Notes: a model not told the origin generated them from the sequence alone. A DNA stretch of 24,732 bases from an uncultured Desulfobacterales bacterium (GCA_945787595.1 CALZJV010000153.1:1-24732), one strand, 5' to 3'; shown: positions 15,097 through 23,783, counted from the stretch's first letter. Numbers and translations: made by a program.

Positions 15097-15481
15097 ATTA
15101 ACTAATTGAAGATCAATGGAATAGATGCCAAATGAGGGGTTGTTTAGGGTCTTAGAACCAACTTTTTGATAGCAAAAAAGTGGTTTCAAGGAAAATCCAT
15201 AAGGGGATGGGATATCAGACCACCGTAAATGCCTGACAATTAGCGAAGTAAGCGAAAGATAGTCCAATTTTTTAGGCTTAAAGTGATGTTTTTGAAATAA
15301 AAAAGGGCGGTTTAAGAAAAAGAGATATACTGGAGTTGCACCGAGGCGCCTGTTTCCCTTAAATATAATTTTTTGATGGTAAGAAGGGCATCCTAAGGCT
15401 GAAAACCGGCCTTGTTTTTAAGCACATGCCTTAGTTACCAGTGTTCTACCGTGGTTCGATCCCAATTTTATATTGTCTTTT

Positions 15482-15871
15482 TTACCAAATAGTTTTGACT
15501 TTAGGTAGATTTTGAAGGACTGTGTCTTTTGTGATGATTGGGACTTTGAGATATTTTGCGGTTGAGACAATGATTTTGTCATGAAGCTCAGGGATTTCTG
15601 TTAAGGCCACCATTTTTTCGAGAATGGGATAATCAAGTGCAATGAGCACAAAATTTTCACTGTCGTTTATTTTTTTGAATAAATTTTTAAAGTTGAAGGA
15701 GATACGTTTTTTGTCAAAGATGCTGAGTGCTTCTGCAATTACAATTGAGGGAATGAAAATGATATTTTCTCCTGCTTCACATTTTTCAAAGATCCCCGAA
15801 GCTTTTGGACTGATTTTCGGACTGTCTGTAAACCACCAAAGTAGGGCATGTGTATCTGCAACAAAGTTCAT
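15482..15871 (-). CDS. PIN-domain toxin, VapC-like ribonuclease
   Basis: A 129-residue PIN-domain protein, the usual size of a VapC-type RNA-cleaving toxin. The four acidic active-site positions are visible: D6 (FVADTHALLWW), E47 (IPSIVIAEALSI), D98 (IPELHDKIIVSTAKYL) and D116 (PIITKD). The start at 15871 is set by the PIN opening MNFVADTHALLWW and by the antitoxin stop 7 bases upstream; an extension to 15946 would overlap the antitoxin gene in another frame. DTHALLWW places it with the type II VapC branch that often pairs with short helical antitoxins. Translationally linked to the antitoxin before it. Confidence 0.9.
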   Translation of the reverse strand: MNFVADTHALLWWFTDSPKISPKASGIFEKCEAGENIIFIPSIVIAEALSIFDKKRISFNFKNLFKKINDSENFVLIALDYPILEKMVALTEIPELHDKIIVSTAKYLKVPIITKDTVLQNLPKVKTIW

Positions 15872-15878
15872 AAGTATC

Positions 15879-16094
15879 CTACATTTTTGTGCTGCTATAA
15901 AGAGATTTTTTTGCAGAGGCGATTTCTTGCTCGGTAATATCAACACCCTTAAGGATACCCTTGAGCGATATAACCTTTTTACCAGAGGGAGAGAGATCCT
16001 TTAGAATAGATAGCTTTAAATCCATAACCTCTTTTTCAATGTTTTCGATCTTATGGAGGATGTCAGCAGTTGTTATGGATGGTACATGTTTCAT
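15879..16094 (-). CDS. antitoxin partner of the PIN toxin
   Basis: A 71-residue protein directly upstream of the PIN toxin and ending 7 bases before it, the standard antitoxin-first order. The N-terminal half is a predicted helix/coil (ADILHKIENIEKEVMDLKLSIL). The C-terminal segment VISLKGILKGVDITEQEIASAKKSLYSS is the type of tail seen in antitoxins of VapC-like toxins, which occupies the toxin active site. The start at 16094 has AAAGGAGA about 8 bases upstream and is preferred to an earlier in-frame start at 16139. It probably represses its own promoter as part of the toxin complex. Confidence 0.8.
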   Translation of the reverse strand: MKHVPSITTADILHKIENIEKEVMDLKLSILKDLSPSGKKVISLKGILKGVDITEQEIASAKKSLYSSTKM

Positions 16095-16160
16095 TTTAAA
16101 TGTCTCCTTTTCTATCTGCTTTTTTTGAAAAGATACCATAAGCCGGATTTATTGTCAAAA

Positions 16161-16256
16161 TCGGTACGCTTCTTCGGTACGCTTCTTGTCGGACCAAGCT
16201 ATATGTTTATAATTTATTAAGAAACCTGCCAAATATGGTCGTTTTTCAGTCTTAGG
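16161..16256. repeat. short tandem repeat, right-hand 13-bp direct repeat and inverted-repeat partner
   Basis: TCGGTACGCTTCT occurs twice in tandem (16161-16173, 16174-16186) and runs into CTTGTCGGACCAA (16185-16197), the right copy of the direct repeat at 15084. GGTCGTTTTTCAGTCTTAGG (16237-16256) is the imperfect inverse of 15392-15411. These bracket the toxin-antitoxin pair. Confidence 0.5.
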
Positions 16257-16308
16257 CTGCATTTTTCAGGGTCAAAAACACGATTGTAAGGACTTTAGGC
16301 TTCAGGCT

Positions 16309-16417
16309 ACGCCTCCGGCTTCGACCCGACAGGTCGCTTCCAGCTTCCGACTTCGCTCTTCGAGCTTCCGACTTCGCTCTACGAGCTACGACGGGACAAG
16401 ACGACGGGACAAGACGA
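16309..16417. repeat. GC-rich heptad/21-bp tandem repeats and 13-bp repeats
   Basis: A 21-bp unit occurs twice, at 16342-16362 (begins AGCTTCCGACTTCG) and 16363-16383, and reads as three 7-base words. Similar words extend left (GGCTTCA, GGCTACG). It is followed by ACGGGACAAGACG twice (16391-16403, 16404-16416). Together with the repeats at 16161-16256 this accounts for most of the gene-free stretch 16095-16472. Confidence 0.65.
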
Positions 16418-16472
16418 CCCAATAGGTTGGGGTTCTTTAAGCTCATATCATCATCAGATTATTAAAAAAAAA

Positions 16473-17933
16473 TTAAACAAAAAAATCCTTCAACGTTACC
16501 TCATTGTTAACAATTTCAGTGGAATATGAATTTGTTTTAACGCCTTCAACTGTCACCATCACCAAAAAAATACTTTTATTTGTCGTTGTTTTTTCGCGGA
16601 AAACACCAATTTTATTTTTTAATTCTTGGGCATATTTTTTATCTATGGAAAATTCACTGGAGTGGCATTTTATCTCACAGATCGAAATAACATTGTCGTT
16701 TCGGTCAAGCAGAAGGTCAATCTGAGCCCCTTTTTCAGAGCGATCGCTCTTTTCCGGGGTATATTGCCACGAAGCCTCTTTGGTGATGACACCGCTGATG
16801 CCTAGAGCTACTTTGATAAACCGGACATGTTTGAAGCATACGGTCTCAAATGTATATCCTGACCACGTCTTCCATCGTTGCGATCCTAACATTGTCTGCC
16901 AGTACTGGCTCCTAAGGTCGTTTAAAATGCTGCTGTCCAAGCCTTTGATCCAGTGTAGATAAAAATAGCTGTATTCATCAATAAGGCGATATCGCGCTCC
17001 TCTCTTTTTCTTACCGTATGACGGAAAAGGCGCAATGAAGCCGGCTTCCCGTAAATTTTCAAGAATACGGTTTATCGTGCCGCCGGTCTTAACAGCTAAT
17101 TTTTTTGCAAGGTCCTTTCGGGGCAGTCCTTTCCGCGATTTTGCAAGTGCTGTAACGATTGTTTTGTAATTGGCGGAGTTAGTAAATAATGAATCGTATA
17201 GTTTGTTAAACTCGTCAACCAAAACGCCGTCTTTACAAAAACACAAATTATTAATATTTTGAACCGAAGACATTCCCTTTTGCAAATGCCGCAAATAATA
17301 CGGTATACCACCCATTACCATGTATATATCCAAAATCTGTCTATCGTTCAGCTTAACTCCCCTGTATTCCAAATACATTTTGGTTTCAGACAAAGTAAAC
17401 GGAAGCAACCGAATTGTAGCCGTTATCCTGTTGTGAAGCCCCTCTTTTGAATTTACAATGTTTCTCAACATCCATGATGAAGCCGAGCCACATGCAATCA
17501 GTTTTATGTTTTTTTGCCTCGACGCCCACGTGTTCCAGAAATATTCAAGCGCACTGAGAAAACCTGAATTTTTGAAAGCAAACCAGGGGACTTCGTCAAT
17601 AAAAAGGATGATTTTCCTTTTGCTTTTTGTTTTAAGAATGGCGTCCTTCAACATCCTAAAGGCTTCAGGCCATGTGTATGGGGGGGTAATTTCAATACCG
17701 TGATAAAACACTTGAGCCAAAGCGATTGAAAAGTTTTCAAGCTGAATCGATTTTTTGGCGTTTAATTGTCCGGTGGCCTCAAAATACAATCCCTTGTCTC
17801 TGCAAAACTCACTGACCAAATATGTTTTGCCAACCCGCCTTCTTCCGTAAACAGCTATAAATTCGGACTCCTTTGAAGACAAATTCCTTTTAAGAAGCTC
17901 TTTTTCGTTCTCTCTTCCTATTATCTTGTCCAT
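16473..17933 (-). CDS. ATPase of the ATPase_2/DUF234 type with nuclease-like C-terminus
   Basis: A 486-residue protein. Residues ~1-230 are a STAND/AAA-like ATPase: Walker A GRRRVGKT (30-37), Walker B IILFIDEVPW (D113, E114), and a sensor-like IKLIACGSASSWM. Residues ~240-320 form a winged-helix region (KGLPRKDLAKKLAVKTGGTINRILENL). The C-terminal part carries a PD-(D/E)xK-like core: AQIDLLLDRNDNVISICEIKC (D near 404, E-x-K near 419-421). This is the architecture of the archaeal-type ATPases with DUF234, common in archaea and patchily spread in bacteria; the role is not established, though defence or mobility is often suspected. The start at 17933 has GGGGA 7 bases upstream. AT-rich codon use and its position between the duplicated LmbE-like genes suggest transfer. 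A 55-bp-period dyad array lies just upstream. Confidence 0.88.
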   Translation of the reverse strand: MDKIIGRENEKELLKRNLSSKESEFIAVYGRRRVGKTYLVSEFCRDKGLYFEATGQLNAKKSIQLENFSIALAQVFYHGIEITPPYTWPEAFRMLKDAILKTKSKRKIILFIDEVPWFAFKNSGFLSALEYFWNTWASRQKNIKLIACGSASSWMLRNIVNSKEGLHNRITATIRLLPFTLSETKMYLEYRGVKLNDRQILDIYMVMGGIPYYLRHLQKGMSSVQNINNLCFCKDGVLVDEFNKLYDSLFTNSANYKTIVTALAKSRKGLPRKDLAKKLAVKTGGTINRILENLREAGFIAPFPSYGKKKRGARYRLIDEYSYFYLHWIKGLDSSILNDLRSQYWQTMLGSQRWKTWSGYTFETVCFKHVRFIKVALGISGVITKEASWQYTPEKSDRSEKGAQIDLLLDRNDNVISICEIKCHSSEFSIDKKYAQELKNKIGVFREKTTTNKSIFLVMVTVEGVKTNSYSTEIVNNEVTLKDFFV

Positions 17934-17983
17934 TATTTATCCCCGAACTTTAAAACGGTTTTTTCTCAATACAAACATGCGGA

Positions 17984-17992
17984 ATTCTACCA
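17984..17992 (-). promoter_or_regulatory. possible extended -10 promoter of the ATPase gene
   Basis: Minus-strand TGGTAGAAT (17992-17984) fits an extended -10 (TGnTATAAT-like), about 50 bases before the start codon. The -35 position is occupied by the first TAAGTCCA site of the array at 18009, so the array could act as operator or activator site. Confidence 0.4.
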
Positions 17993-18008
17993 TAAAAACT
18001 CAAGACGA

Positions 18009-18126
18009 TGGACTTATGTTAAGCAACTATATAGATAAGTCCAAAACAAAGCAAGTTAAATTGTGGACTTAAGTAGTAAAAAATATGAGAAAAGTCCAAA
18101 ACAAGATAATTTTCAAAGTGGATTTA
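18009..18126. repeat. 55-bp tandem array of alternating TGGACTTA / TAAGTCCA sites
   Basis: Sites at 18009 (TGGACTTA), 18036 (TAAGTCCA), 18064 (TGGACTTA), 18091 (AAAGTCCA) and 18119 (TGGATTTA), alternating in orientation at steps of 27, 28, 27 and 28 bases. Units 18009-18063 and 18064-18118 are both 55 bases and share AAGTCCAAAACAA. The array lies in the 298-base gap between the ATPase start and the second LmbE-like gene. Confidence 0.8.
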
Positions 18127-18231
18127 TGTGGAAAAAGAATTTATAGGGTCAAAGCTTGAATTGTGAATTATAAATTATATTTATCATGTCTAATGATTCT
18201 TAATGTAGCCAAGAACTATCCGAATTTTGGG

Positions 18232-19092
18232 CTATAAGCCTTCGAATAGCTCTGTTTCCTTGGTATCGGCCGCAGGGCATCCCTGAACGCACTGGAAGTG
18301 TTCGTATCCCATGGCCTCCACCCTCATTTCCTCAGACATACGCCTGATAATACTATTTGGATTCATTTGACTCTGGTGGCAATTGAGAGCCTCGAGCTTC
18401 TGAGAAAGGTATTCCCTGACATCGATAACGGTTGAGATTTTGTCCTCCGGAGTGCCGATCACATCGGGATCGAAACCTGGTTCTTCGCCGCGTTCTGTAA
18501 CGATTCTATGCATCCTGCGGATCCTTTCCAGAGGAATGGCCGTGTAGTAAAGCTTGGCCGGTTGCCAGGGCTCGAGTGCTTCTCCAATCTCGAATCGGGC
18601 GTCTGCGGATGCTTGAAATGCACGCAAGGTCACCCTGTTTGCCATGATATGGTCGGGGTGAAGATATGTTCCCTTCTCATTGTAGGTCACCATCACATGT
18701 GGGCGAACACGCCTTATTATTTTCACCAGTTTGGCTGTGGCTTCCTGGATGTCCGCCTGGGCAAAGGCCTGTGGATGATGATTCTCAGGACTACCGGCCA
18801 TGCCGGAATCACGGTAACCCAAAAAATATACGCTTCCCACTGCCAGTACCTTGACGGCCGCTTCCAACTCAGTTGACCTGATCTCTTTTATGTTCAATCC
18901 GGGTTTGGGAGCAACGAATTCCGGATTCAGAATGTCACCTGCCTCTCCCCTGGTACCATATGCAAGGACCGTCCTGAGGCCCTTTGCGGAATATTTTGCG
19001 AGTATGCCACCGGTACTGATGGACTCATCATCCGGATGGGCATGTACGGCCAGTAAGGTTAATTCATCATTTCTAAGATGGGGCAGATTCAT
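18232..19092 (-). CDS. LmbE/PIG-L family deacetylase, copy 2
   Basis: A second 286-residue LmbE-type zinc deacetylase, the same length as the gene at 14105-14965 and about 86 percent identical to it by hand count. AHPDDE (18-23) and YLHPDHIMANRV are intact, so both copies look active. Differences concentrate at the C-terminus (CVQGCPAADTKETELFEGL against CVHGCTSTDTKETDLFEGL) and in a few surface positions; the zinc-site surroundings are unchanged. A TTG eleven codons upstream (19125) is in frame, but copy 1 has TTA there, so MNLP at 19092 is the common start. The upstream ~100 bases match those of copy 1. Direct tandem orientation with ~3 kb of unrelated genes between them points to duplication followed by insertion, or to insertion by recombination between copies. 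Confidence 0.93.
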   Translation of the reverse strand: MNLPHLRNDELTLLAVHAHPDDESISTGGILAKYSAKGLRTVLAYGTRGEAGDILNPEFVAPKPGLNIKEIRSTELEAAVKVLAVGSVYFLGYRDSGMAGSPENHHPQAFAQADIQEATAKLVKIIRRVRPHVMVTYNEKGTYLHPDHIMANRVTLRAFQASADARFEIGEALEPWQPAKLYYTAIPLERIRRMHRIVTERGEEPGFDPDVIGTPEDKISTVIDVREYLSQKLEALNCHQSQMNPNSIIRRMSEEMRVEAMGYEHFQCVQGCPAADTKETELFEGL

Positions 19093-19195
19093 TTTTGAAA
19101 ATTTCCTGCTTTCTTTCCTTGCCAATGTATCGTAAATATTAATACATAGATTGAATAATACAACTCAGCCGGATGGAAAATATCGGTTCGATATT

Positions 19196-19732
19196 CAGGT
19201 CAATTCCAGGCTGAACGGTAAAAGGAATTTCTAAAAAAGCCTGAGGATAGTTGAGGTGGAAAACAACTCTATGAAAATGTTGCTTAAAAACGGGAAGCGG
19301 GTTTTATTTCCGTTCGAGACCCCAGATTGACCCCAATGTTGGTTACGCTTAAAACAACGCCGAAAATCGGAGGACTTCAGATCCTGTGTTGTTACGCCGA
19401 CGGCGGACGCTAACGCTTGACATTGCATCGTGACAGCACGGGCGACAAAAAAATGACAAAATATTGAAAATAAAGCAATATTGACTTCAAGCCTCATCTC
19501 ACCAAACCTTTTTTGTCAAGACTTTCTCAAGATATCCTACTCAAATGTATACCTTTTCTAACCCGGGCAGCCTATCCCCTATGACTAAAATGTCCGAATT
19601 TTGATCCAAATTAATTGGCTCGACTTTTGCAAATAAAGGCAAGAACACGGATGACGTCCGGCAAGGTTTCCTCATAATTCACTTGAATCTTGGTGGTGAA
19701 TACTAAAAAACATAAGATTACCTGTCGCAAGG
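19196..19732. other. gene-free stretch
   Basis: About 540 bases with no ORF I can support. An 88-codon minus-strand frame (19231-19497) has no ribosome site or recognisable motif. No repeat of the heptad type was seen here. Confidence 0.5.
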
Positions 19733-19856
19733 CTTAGTCCATCGATCCGTAAATTCGATCACGAATTTACTCACTCAGGACTAAGTGCTGAGTGAGCAAA
19801 TGGATTGAATTGATCGAATTGCCTAACTTACTGTAATTTCGAATCGAAGCACTTAG
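19733..19856 (+). promoter_or_regulatory. structured leader with mutually exclusive pairings upstream of the hybrid kinase
   Basis: Perfect inverted pairs crowd into 124 bases: GTAAATTCG (19749) with CGAATTTAC (19762), loop ATCA; CTCACTCAG (19770) with CTGAGTGAG (19788), loop GACTAAGTG. That loop region can instead pair with CTTAGTCC (19733-19740, against GGACTAAG 19778-19785) or with GCACTTAG (19849-19856, against CTAAGTGC 19781-19788). AATTCGATC (19752) also pairs with GATCGAATT (19812). The alternatives exclude one another, as in attenuators or riboswitches. The kinase start follows 36 bases later. Confidence 0.45.
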
Positions 19857-19891
19857 GCCTTATTGATAGGGATAAGGAGTTTGTTAATATC

Positions 19892-22800
19892 GTGGCAATT
19901 GTCCAAGATAATGAGTCAACTGAGGTCTCTAATTTAAATCGTATAAAAACAAATGTGAAAATCGTTCAGAACGATTCTACAGCGACAAAACACGCCTCCG
20001 AGATCCTGGGGGATAAGGACAGCACAATTATTGACCATAAAATCAGCGAAGGAACCCATCCGCATCAATCATTCGACGATACAAGAGGTTCTTTTCAGAT
20101 TCTGACCAAACCGGAGTGGGAACTTCACCTGGATGGCTACGCTGTGAAAGCTGAACTTGTTGACGGTAACATCCTTCATTCTATTTCCAGCGGCTACTTT
20201 GAGGAAAAGCATGTGGAGGCTATTGAAAAGCTGCGTCGTGAAGCGAGCGAATCTGCCTCACCATCAGGTAATATACAATATTTCCTCGTCGGTGTGTCCG
20301 ATCTCCAGGGCGGCAGCCGTAAAGCACGTAAGCTATATTTGGATTCGCTTATGGAATGGCATAAATCCAAACCGTATCGGATGTGCGTTCTATACGGAAC
20401 CAATAAATTCATGCGCGCAGCTGCTAACTTACCCAGGCCTTTTGCAGCCTTCAAGATCAGAACGGCTAAAGACCTGCCAAGTGCCCTGAATCTTATCAGG
20501 GAAGACCGGGCTGAATGCGTTTATTACAGCGACGGTCAAGTGCCACAGTCTGTTAACAACGATCACGCCGGTGAGGACCAGTTTCGACGATATCGGGATG
20601 AAATTATGCGGTATCTCGGGGGCATCAATTGGGAGCAAGACGGCTTGAGGGACAAACCGGAAATAGCCGATTCGCATCCGTTTCGCGAGGTGTTTGATGG
20701 CATCACCCTCATAAAGGGGGAATTGGACGATCTTCTGCGGGAACGGGACAAAACCGAAAAGGCGCTGAAAAAGGAAAGAGATCGGGCTCAAACACATCTC
20801 GATATTGCAGGGGTCATCATTGTTGCACTAAATTCCGACCAAACCGTTTCTATGATCAACGCCAAAGGGGCTGAGGTTATAGGGTATCCCGCAGAAAAAA
20901 TTGTCGGTAAGAATTGGTTTGATACCTTTATTCCGCAAAACCATCGGCAGCAGGTCAACTCTCTTTTTCAACGTGTATTAAATGGTGAAATCAAGCTGGT
21001 CGAATACTATGAAAATCCGATTCTCACTCATAGCGGCGAAGAAAGGACGATTGCCTGGCATAACAATGTGATAAGGGATGCTGCCGGAAAAATTACGTCC
21101 ACCCTAAGTTTCGGTGAAGATATCACCGAGCGAGTCATGGCTGAAAAAGAGTTGGAGAATGCCATCGAGCATGCCCAGGTTCTGGCGTTGGAAGCTGAGT
21201 TGGCCAATCAGGCCAAGAGCGAGTTTTTAGCCAACATGAGCCATGAGATCCGAACGCCGATGAATGCCATTATCGGCATGACCCACCTGGCCCTGGAGAG
21301 TGATTTGAACCGGGAGCAGCGTGATTATATTAAAGCGGTGAAAACATCGGCGGCTAACCTGCTGGATATCATCAACGACATTCTGGATTTTTCAAAGATA
21401 GAAGCCGGTCAACTTGACCTGGAGAAGATCGATTTTGGACTGCATGACACGATGGAGTCTGCCGCCGATACTCTGGCGGTTAAAGCCCATGAGAAGGGTT
21501 TGGAGCTTAATTGCCATATAAAGTCCGGTGTGCCCGAGTACCTGAAAGGTGATCCCGGCAGATTGCGCCAGATTTTTCTGAACCTGGGCGGCAATGCCAT
21601 CAAGTTCACCGATTCAGGAGAGGTGTCGATCTCCTGCGAGGTGGAGGAACAGGCGGATGAATCCGCGCGGTTGCATTTCAGGGTGTCGGATACCGGCATC
21701 GGGATTGCCGCCGACAAGTTGGATACCGTTTTTGAAAGCTTCAAACAGGCGGACGGATCTACCACGCGGGAATATGGCGGAACGGGACTGGGATTGTCCA
21801 TATCCAAGCAGTTGACGGAGCTGATGGGCGGTAAGGTCTGGGTTGAAAGTGGGCCGGGCCAGGGCAGCACGTTTCATTTTACCGCTGATTTTAGCATCCA
21901 GACCGATCCGGTGATAGAATGCATTGATGCTGATTGTCTGAGCATCCAGGGCAAGCGGATTCTGGTTGTGGACGACAATGCCACCAACCGGCAGATCGTT
22001 GGGGAGATGCTATCGGGTTGGGGAGTTTTGTATGAAGAAGCTTCCGAGGCCGACAGTGCTCTGGCAGCCATGGAAGCGTCTGCGAGGGGGAATGAGCCCT
22101 TCGATCTGGTGCTGACCGACGGTGAGATGCCGGGCATGGATGGATTTGAGTTAAGCCGGCGTATTAAAGACAACCCGCTTCTGACGGATACGGTCATTAT
22201 CATGCTGACCTCCATGGGGCTGCGGGAAGATGCCGCCCGCTGTCGAGAGCTTGAGATTTCGGCCTATCTGGTCAAACCGATCAAGCGCTCGGAACTATTT
22301 GATGCGATTCGCGCCGTGCTGGGTTCCGCAGAAGGGGAAACAGGGCGGGAAGCGGAGAAGGTTGTCACCCGTCAATCCATGCCTGAAGAGCCTGAGAACC
22401 AGACCGTGAGGATATTGTTGGCGGAAGACAATGCGATCAACCAGAAGATGGCGGTCAAGCTGTTGGAGACCCTGGGTCATTCGGTGATAGTGGCCGGCAA
22501 TGGCCAAGAGGCTGTAGAGATTGTTGGGCAGCAGGATTTTGATCTGGTGCTGATGGATGTGCAGATGCCGGTCATGGACGGAATTGCGGCTACCCGGAAG
22601 ATCCGGAGATCAAATCCGGAGACCGGGGCCATACCGATTATCGCCTTGACCGCCCACGCGATGAAGCAGGACCGCGAAAGATGTCTTAAGGCAGGGATGG
22701 ATGATTACATCTCCAAGCCGATTGACCCGGAGCAGCTTCGAGAAGTTGTTGCAAAATACGGCAAAAATATCCAGCCGGCTGCTGAAGCTGAAACGATATC

Positions 22801-23179
22801 AACGGGCCAAAAGGACGGTAAAGGTCCAGCCGATAAGGGGTTGCCGATCGACATGGAGGCCGCGCTTAAAAGGGCGATGGGAGACAGTGCTTTTTTGGAA
22901 GAATTGATTGTGCACTTTATAGAGAATCTGCCCGATGAAATCAAAGCACTTAATGATGCGTTGGACCGTAAAGATGCGCCAGGCATTGCCAAACGGGCCC
23001 ATACAATCAAGGGTTCGGCAGCCAATCTGAGTGCCGACGGCATTGCAAAGGCAGCATTTGAGCTAGAACAGATGGGCCGAACAGGGAACCTGGCTAATGG
23101 TCAAAAAATCATTGATGACCTCAAAGATGAGTTAAGCCGTCTGGAAGAGTATGTCCGCAGGAATAATGGAAATATTTAG
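19892..23179 (+). CDS. PAS-containing hybrid histidine kinase (HisKA-HATPase-REC-REC-Hpt)
   Basis: A 1095-residue multi-step phosphorelay sensor without transmembrane segments, so probably cytosolic. Order: an N-terminal input region (~70-290) with [20 protein letters not shown] and [18 protein letters not shown], of a type I associate with deltaproteobacterial kinases; a short coiled coil; a PAS domain (~300-415) ending FGEDITERV; HisKA with phospho-acceptor H451 ([12 protein letters not shown]); HATPase with N-box [16 protein letters not shown] and [13 protein letters not shown]1 with D743 ([11 protein letters not shown]) and VKPIK; REC2 with D889 ([11 protein letters not shown]) and SKPID; and an Hpt domain with H1037 ([11 protein letters not shown]). 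The whole relay is in one chain; no output regulator is adjacent. The GTG start is 12 bases from AAGGAG, a suboptimal spacing with no better start in frame. The leader upstream is structured. Confidence 0.95.
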   Translation: MAIVQDNESTEVSNLNRIKTNVKIVQNDSTATKHASEILGDKDSTIIDHKISEGTHPHQSFDDTRGSFQILTKPEWELHLDGYAVKAELVDGNILHSISSGYFEEKHVEAIEKLRREASESASPSGNIQYFLVGVSDLQGGSRKARKLYLDSLMEWHKSKPYRMCVLYGTNKFMRAAANLPRPFAAFKIRTAKDLPSALNLIREDRAECVYYSDGQVPQSVNNDHAGEDQFRRYRDEIMRYLGGINWEQDGLRDKPEIADSHPFREVFDGITLIKGELDDLLRERDKTEKALKKERDRAQTHLDIAGVIIVALNSDQTVSMINAKGAEVIGYPAEKIVGKNWFDTFIPQNHRQQVNSLFQRVLNGEIKLVEYYENPILTHSGEERTIAWHNNVIRDAAGKITSTLSFGEDITERVMAEKELENAIEHAQVLALEAELANQAKSEFLANMSHEIRTPMNAIIGMTHLALESDLNREQRDYIKAVKTSAANLLDIINDILDFSKIEAGQLDLEKIDFGLHDTMESAADTLAVKAHEKGLELNCHIKSGVPEYLKGDPGRLRQIFLNLGGNAIKFTDSGEVSISCEVEEQADESARLHFRVSDTGIGIAADKLDTVFESFKQADGSTTREYGGTGLGLSISKQLTELMGGKVWVESGPGQGSTFHFTADFSIQTDPVIECIDADCLSIQGKRILVVDDNATNRQIVGEMLSGWGVLYEEASEADSALAAMEASARGNEPFDLVLTDGEMPGMDGFELSRRIKDNPLLTDTVIIMLTSMGLREDAARCRELEISAYLVKPIKRSELFDAIRAVLGSAEGETGREAEKVVTRQSMPEEPENQTVRILLAEDNAINQKMAVKLLETLGHSVIVAGNGQEAVEIVGQQDFDLVLMDVQMPVMDGIAATRKIRRSNPETGAIPIIALTAHAMKQDRERCLKAGMDDYISKPIDPEQLREVVAKYGKNIQPAAEAETISTGQKDGKGPADKGLPIDMEAALKRAMGDSAFLEELIVHFIENLPDEIKALNDALDRKDAPGIAKRAHTIKGSAANLSADGIAKAAFELEQMGRTGNLANGQKIIDDLKDELSRLEEYVRRNNGNI

Positions 23180-23342
23180 GTCCAATGAACCCCTTGTTTT
23201 TGACGAATCCGATCAGGTCTCTGGGGAATATGCCGCGCTTAAAGCCATTCAGTGTTATAAAGGAAAGAAACCGCAACGCTATCGATTAATCTTTACTATC
23301 CGCCCCCCTGCTGACAGATATGCAAACTATCCGGGTTTCTTA

Positions 23343-23537
23343 TTATCCTCCGCCTTTCCATTTCAGCCGGTAAACAGCATCTGAAGTTTGTACCTCTTTG
23401 CCATGTATCATTTCTTTTATAGCCGGGGTGATCTTGTTATAAATTTTATATAATCCATCCATCAGTTCGATATCTGAGATCTCTTCCCAGTGGTTCTTAT
23501 GGAAATATTTAGCTTCATAGCAAGGCATTTTATACAT
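23343..23537 (-). CDS. small conserved-looking protein of unknown function
   Basis: A 64-residue charged protein with no signal or membrane segment: YEAKYFHKNHWEEISDIELM in the first half and ITPAIKEMIHGKEVQTSDAVYRLK in the second. The pattern (short KYY/KYF strand, W-EISD, later I-EML-GKEV-T-D-VYR) is one I associate with small uncharacterised Desulfobacterota proteins, but I cannot name a family. The ATG ending at 23537 has GGGGAAGG 4 bases before it, a good ribosome site, and a second in-frame ATG follows at 23528. It lies opposite to and downstream of the hybrid kinase. Codon use and the ribosome site support coding. Confidence 0.6.
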   Translation of the reverse strand: MYKMPCYEAKYFHKNHWEEISDIELMDGLYKIYNKITPAIKEMIHGKEVQTSDAVYRLKWKGGG

Positions 23538-23694
23538 CGCACCTTCCCCGTTTTACGTAAACACCTTCAGGAAAAATTATGCCTTAAGTTAGGCTTCCCA
23601 AAGATTACAATAGAATTGAATATCGAACTGACGTGCCCATAGGCTTTATATCGGCGATGTAGGTAACAACTTTAACACTAATTAAGGGCAACAC

Positions 23695-23717
23695 TTACCT
23701 GTATGGCTCACAGGTAA
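23695..23717. promoter_or_regulatory. 8-bp perfect inverted repeat upstream of the nitroreductase
   Basis: TTACCTGT (23695-23702), 7 bases, ACAGGTAA (23710-23717). It ends 37 bases before the likely -35 of the SagB-type gene, a position suited to an activator or repressor site. Nothing else recognisable lies in 23538-23880 except the promoter at 23755. Confidence 0.4.
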
Positions 23718-23754
23718 CTCGGAGGCCTTTGAAGCTCAAACTTGATCAATTTTC

Positions 23755-23783
23755 TTGACATTTTTTAATGAATTATGGATATC
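23755..23783 (+). promoter_or_regulatory. possible promoter of the SagB-type gene
   Basis: A perfect -35 TTGACA (23755-23760), with a weak -10 17 bases later (GATATC, 23778-23783). About 97 bases before the start codon at 23881. Confidence 0.4.

Noticed and set aside
15453..15463. GGTTCGATCCC resembling a tRNA T-arm
   Set aside because: The flanking bases do not form the T stem and no anticodon or acceptor arms are found; it could be an old attachment-site remnant, but there is no support.
18009..18126. 55-bp repeats considered as a CRISPR array
   Set aside because: Only the 8-base sites and a short tail are conserved, sites alternate in orientation, and no cas genes are present.
19231..19497. 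88-codon minus-strand open frame between the second LmbE-like gene and the hybrid kinase
   Set aside because: No ribosome site, no recognisable motif, low-complexity composition; probably chance.
23151..23384. 77-codon frame overlapping the end of the hybrid kinase
   Set aside because: It begins inside the kinase Hpt domain, has weak start signals and resembles no family; the opposite-strand small gene at 23343 is better supported.
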